The notes below the pieces were generated by a model. The model did no database searches and was not told the DNA's origin. It was given only the letters and a program-made list of their open reading frames with translations. Source: Lachnospiraceae bacterium (GTDB lineage: Bacteria; Bacillota; Clostridia; Lachnospirales; Lachnospiraceae). Taken from it: 32,280 nt of DNA. Location of the stretch: positions 1 through 32,280 of the forward strand of contig JAUNAG010000012.1 in NCBI GenBank assembly GCA_030527685.1, written 5' to 3'. A program made the translations under genes and the position numbers. Below, one piece after another: positions 30,712 to 32,280 of this stretch (positions are counted from its first letter, which is position 1; each line of letters starts with the position of its first letter).

Positions 30712-32280
30712 ATGAGACGATTATTGGCAGCAGGATTATGCGTCATCATGATTGCGGCACTTGCAGGCGGCTATATGGTTCGACGTTCGGATAAGGGATT
30801 TCATATATTAGCAGCGGATTCGATAAAAGCTGCAGATTCTGAGGAGACGGAGGAGAATACGGTGAATTTACAATCGGGACAAAAAGACGGAATAAACAGA
30901 CTTCCGAAGGAACTGGCTGATATTCCGGCAGAATACTATAAAGAGATGGAAGACGGCGGCACTTTAGTCAACCTGAACTATAAAACATACGAGTCTTTCT
31001 CCTACGATAAAAAAAGTGAGGAGCTGGAAAAAAGAGCGGTCGTTTATCTTCCGGCAGGATATTCTGAAGACAAAAAATACAATGTGCTGTATCTGATGCA
31101 CGGAGGCTGGAGTGATGAGACTGTTTATATGGGCTCACCGGAACGCGGTGCGAATGCATTCAAGCATATTCTGGATCACGGAATTGCCAATGGTGAGATC
31201 GACCCGCTGATTGTGGTTGCACCGACCTACAATAATACAAGCCCGGAGGACAGCGGTGATTACAGTCTTGCGATTCAGCTGACGGATCAGTATCACAACG
31301 AACTGATCAATGATCTGATTCCGGCAGTGGCACGTGAGTTCAGTACGTATGCAGAGAATGATTCTTATGAGGCCATTACTGCGTCCAGAGATCACCGGGC
31401 ATTTGCAGGATTTTCGATGGGTTCCGTTCAGACATGGAGAACATTCCAGTATAATCTGGATGCGTTCCGCTATTTCATGCCGTCCAGCGGAAATGCAGGA
31501 AGCAGCGGAGAAGCTTATGCTGAGCTGGTTAGACGTCAGGGCTATACAGCGGATGATTTCTTTATCTTCGCAGCTTCGGGAACAGATGATTTCGCTTATC
31601 GTTCCTTTAAGTATCAGATTGAGGCAATGGCAGCCAATTCCATGTTTACCGTTGCGGATAATGAACAGGAAGGAAATCTCTACTTCCTGGAAAAGGAAGG
31701 ATTTGAACATGACGGGATTGCAGCCATGACTTATTTCTATAATGGACTTAAGTGGTTATGGAAGGGACAGACTTCCGGGACAGAACAGCCGGAAAGCACA
31801 GAGGCTGCTGCGAAAATTACGGAGCAGTCTGAAAGCACAGAGACTGCAGCAGAGGTGACGGCAGAAGGGCAGTTTACGCGCTCTTCAACAGTGAATGATG
31901 TTATCTCTGATACAGCTTTCGGAGATTTTGGAAGATTGCTTTTTCCTGTTGATATTGCAGTCGACGGGAATGCCACACTGGAGGAAATCAGCAGCAGCGA
32001 TACCTATGTGTGGTACAGCAATATTCAGCCGGATATGACCGTGGAAATCGTGAATGAGCTGAAGAAACAGGCGGATTCCGGAAAGCAGATCTTTTATCCG
32101 ATCTACAGTGAGGAGGAGATGGCAGAAGATTCCTCCAGACAGAATACAGGGTTCTTTTTCTTCCGGGGAATACAGGGAGAGAAATTTGCGGTCATGAATG
32201 CAGGCGGCGGATTTATGTGTGTCGGGGCGATGCATGACAGCTTTCCCCATGCACTGGAAGCAAGCAAAAACGGCTACAAT
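30712..32280 (+). CDS. secreted two-domain esterase: feruloyl-esterase-like plus second alpha/beta hydrolase (3' end outside window)
   Basis: 523 residues are visible and the frame is open to the window end. A signal peptide (MRRLLAAGLCVIMIAALAGGYM) is followed by an esterase D/CE1-like domain: YNVLYLMHGGWSDE, AFAGFSMGSVQTW with nucleophile S235, and His H333 in EGFEHDG. This is the layout of feruloyl and acetyl-xylan esterases. A Thr/Glu/Ser-rich linker (~residues 348-385) leads to a second domain with DTYVWYSNIQPDMT, FFFFRGIQGEKFAVMNAGGGF and GAMHDSFPHA. That is the N-terminal part of another alpha/beta hydrolase family, whose nucleophile would lie downstream. GGAGG precedes the ATG. It may deacylate plant polysaccharides, though CAZyme context is missing here. 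Confidence 0.82.
   Translation, partial: MRRLLAAGLCVIMIAALAGGYMVRRSDKGFHILAADSIKAADSEETEENTVNLQSGQKDGINRLPKELADIPAEYYKEMEDGGTLVNLNYKTYESFSYDKKSEELEKRAVVYLPAGYSEDKKYNVLYLMHGGWSDETVYMGSPERGANAFKHILDHGIANGEIDPLIVVAPTYNNTSPEDSGDYSLAIQLTDQYHNELINDLIPAVAREFSTYAENDSYEAITASRDHRAFAGFSMGSVQTWRTFQYNLDAFRYFMPSSGNAGSSGEAYAELVRRQGYTADDFFIFAASGTDDFAYRSFKYQIEAMAANSMFTVADNEQEGNLYFLEKEGFEHDGIAAMTYFYNGLKWLWKGQTSGTEQPESTEAAAKITEQSESTETAAEVTAEGQFTRSSTVNDVISDTAFGDFGRLLFPVDIAVDGNATLEEISSSDTYVWYSNIQPDMTVEIVNELKKQADSGKQIFYPIYSEEEMAEDSSRQNTGFFFFRGIQGEKFAVMNAGGGFMCVGAMHDSFPHALEASKNGYN

Overview
The window reads as chromosomal DNA of a strictly anaerobic, low-to-mid GC Bacillota (Clostridia or Erysipelotrichia type, probably gut-associated). 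The reasons are near-consensus GGAGG ribosome binding sites, occasional TTG and GTG starts, sigma-A type promoters, many U-tract terminators, several ferredoxin-like Fe-S proteins, a propionate-type CoA-transferase and Bacillota-type families (DUF4428, RibU, class M sirtuin, ATC hydrolase). Species cannot be named from the sequence alone. No rRNA, tRNA, CRISPR array, insertion sequence or prophage was seen.

Layout. 1-4100: tail of an unknown gene, a secreted ricin-lectin/NlpC-P60 cell-wall hydrolase, a BMP-family lipoprotein and an extended-SDR sugar epimerase/dehydratase. 4118-5566: a self-contained cassette with three evenly spaced near-palindromes followed by an AAA/DUF4143 ATPase, bracketed by terminators. 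5593-7104 (minus): acyl-CoA:acetate CoA-transferase. 7404-8760: two zinc-ribbon proteins. 8804-11380: a UvrD/PcrA helicase carrying unusual in-frame repeat insertions. 11518-14097: a MATE exporter and an aldo-keto reductase with a ferredoxin tail. 14185-16928: a tight operon of cysteine desulfurase, TtcA-like thiolase and TcdA, likely a tRNA-modification unit. 17161-18985: a ketopantoate-reductase-like enzyme and an SDR.

19051-22993 is the most interesting part. A zinc-type macrodomain (ADP-ribosyl hydrolase), an Rrf2-family regulator, a flavin-domain/2x[4Fe-4S] protein, a RibU riboflavin transporter and a class M sirtuin (SirTM, protein ADP-ribosyltransferase) lie together. Two promoters share the same architecture: a TGTAA-N9-TTACA palindrome over the -35 and a second one exactly 50 bp downstream. 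A degenerate third copy lies in the same register upstream of the Rrf2 gene. I read this as one Rrf2-controlled regulon coupling reversible protein ADP-ribosylation to flavin supply and a redox protein. The usual SirTM partners, the GcvH-like carrier and the LplA2 lipoate ligase, are not in the window.

23129-32280: accessory metabolism dominated by secreted alpha/beta hydrolases (23129, 25569, 30712). Also here are an aldo-keto reductase with an in-frame stop at codon 4, a flavodoxin-like reductase, a LysR regulator, a conserved hypothetical protein, an ATC-hydrolase-like protein and an RsuA-type pseudouridine synthase. The genes at 23129 and 30712 share a near-duplicate upstream region, which suggests co-regulation or a segmental duplication.
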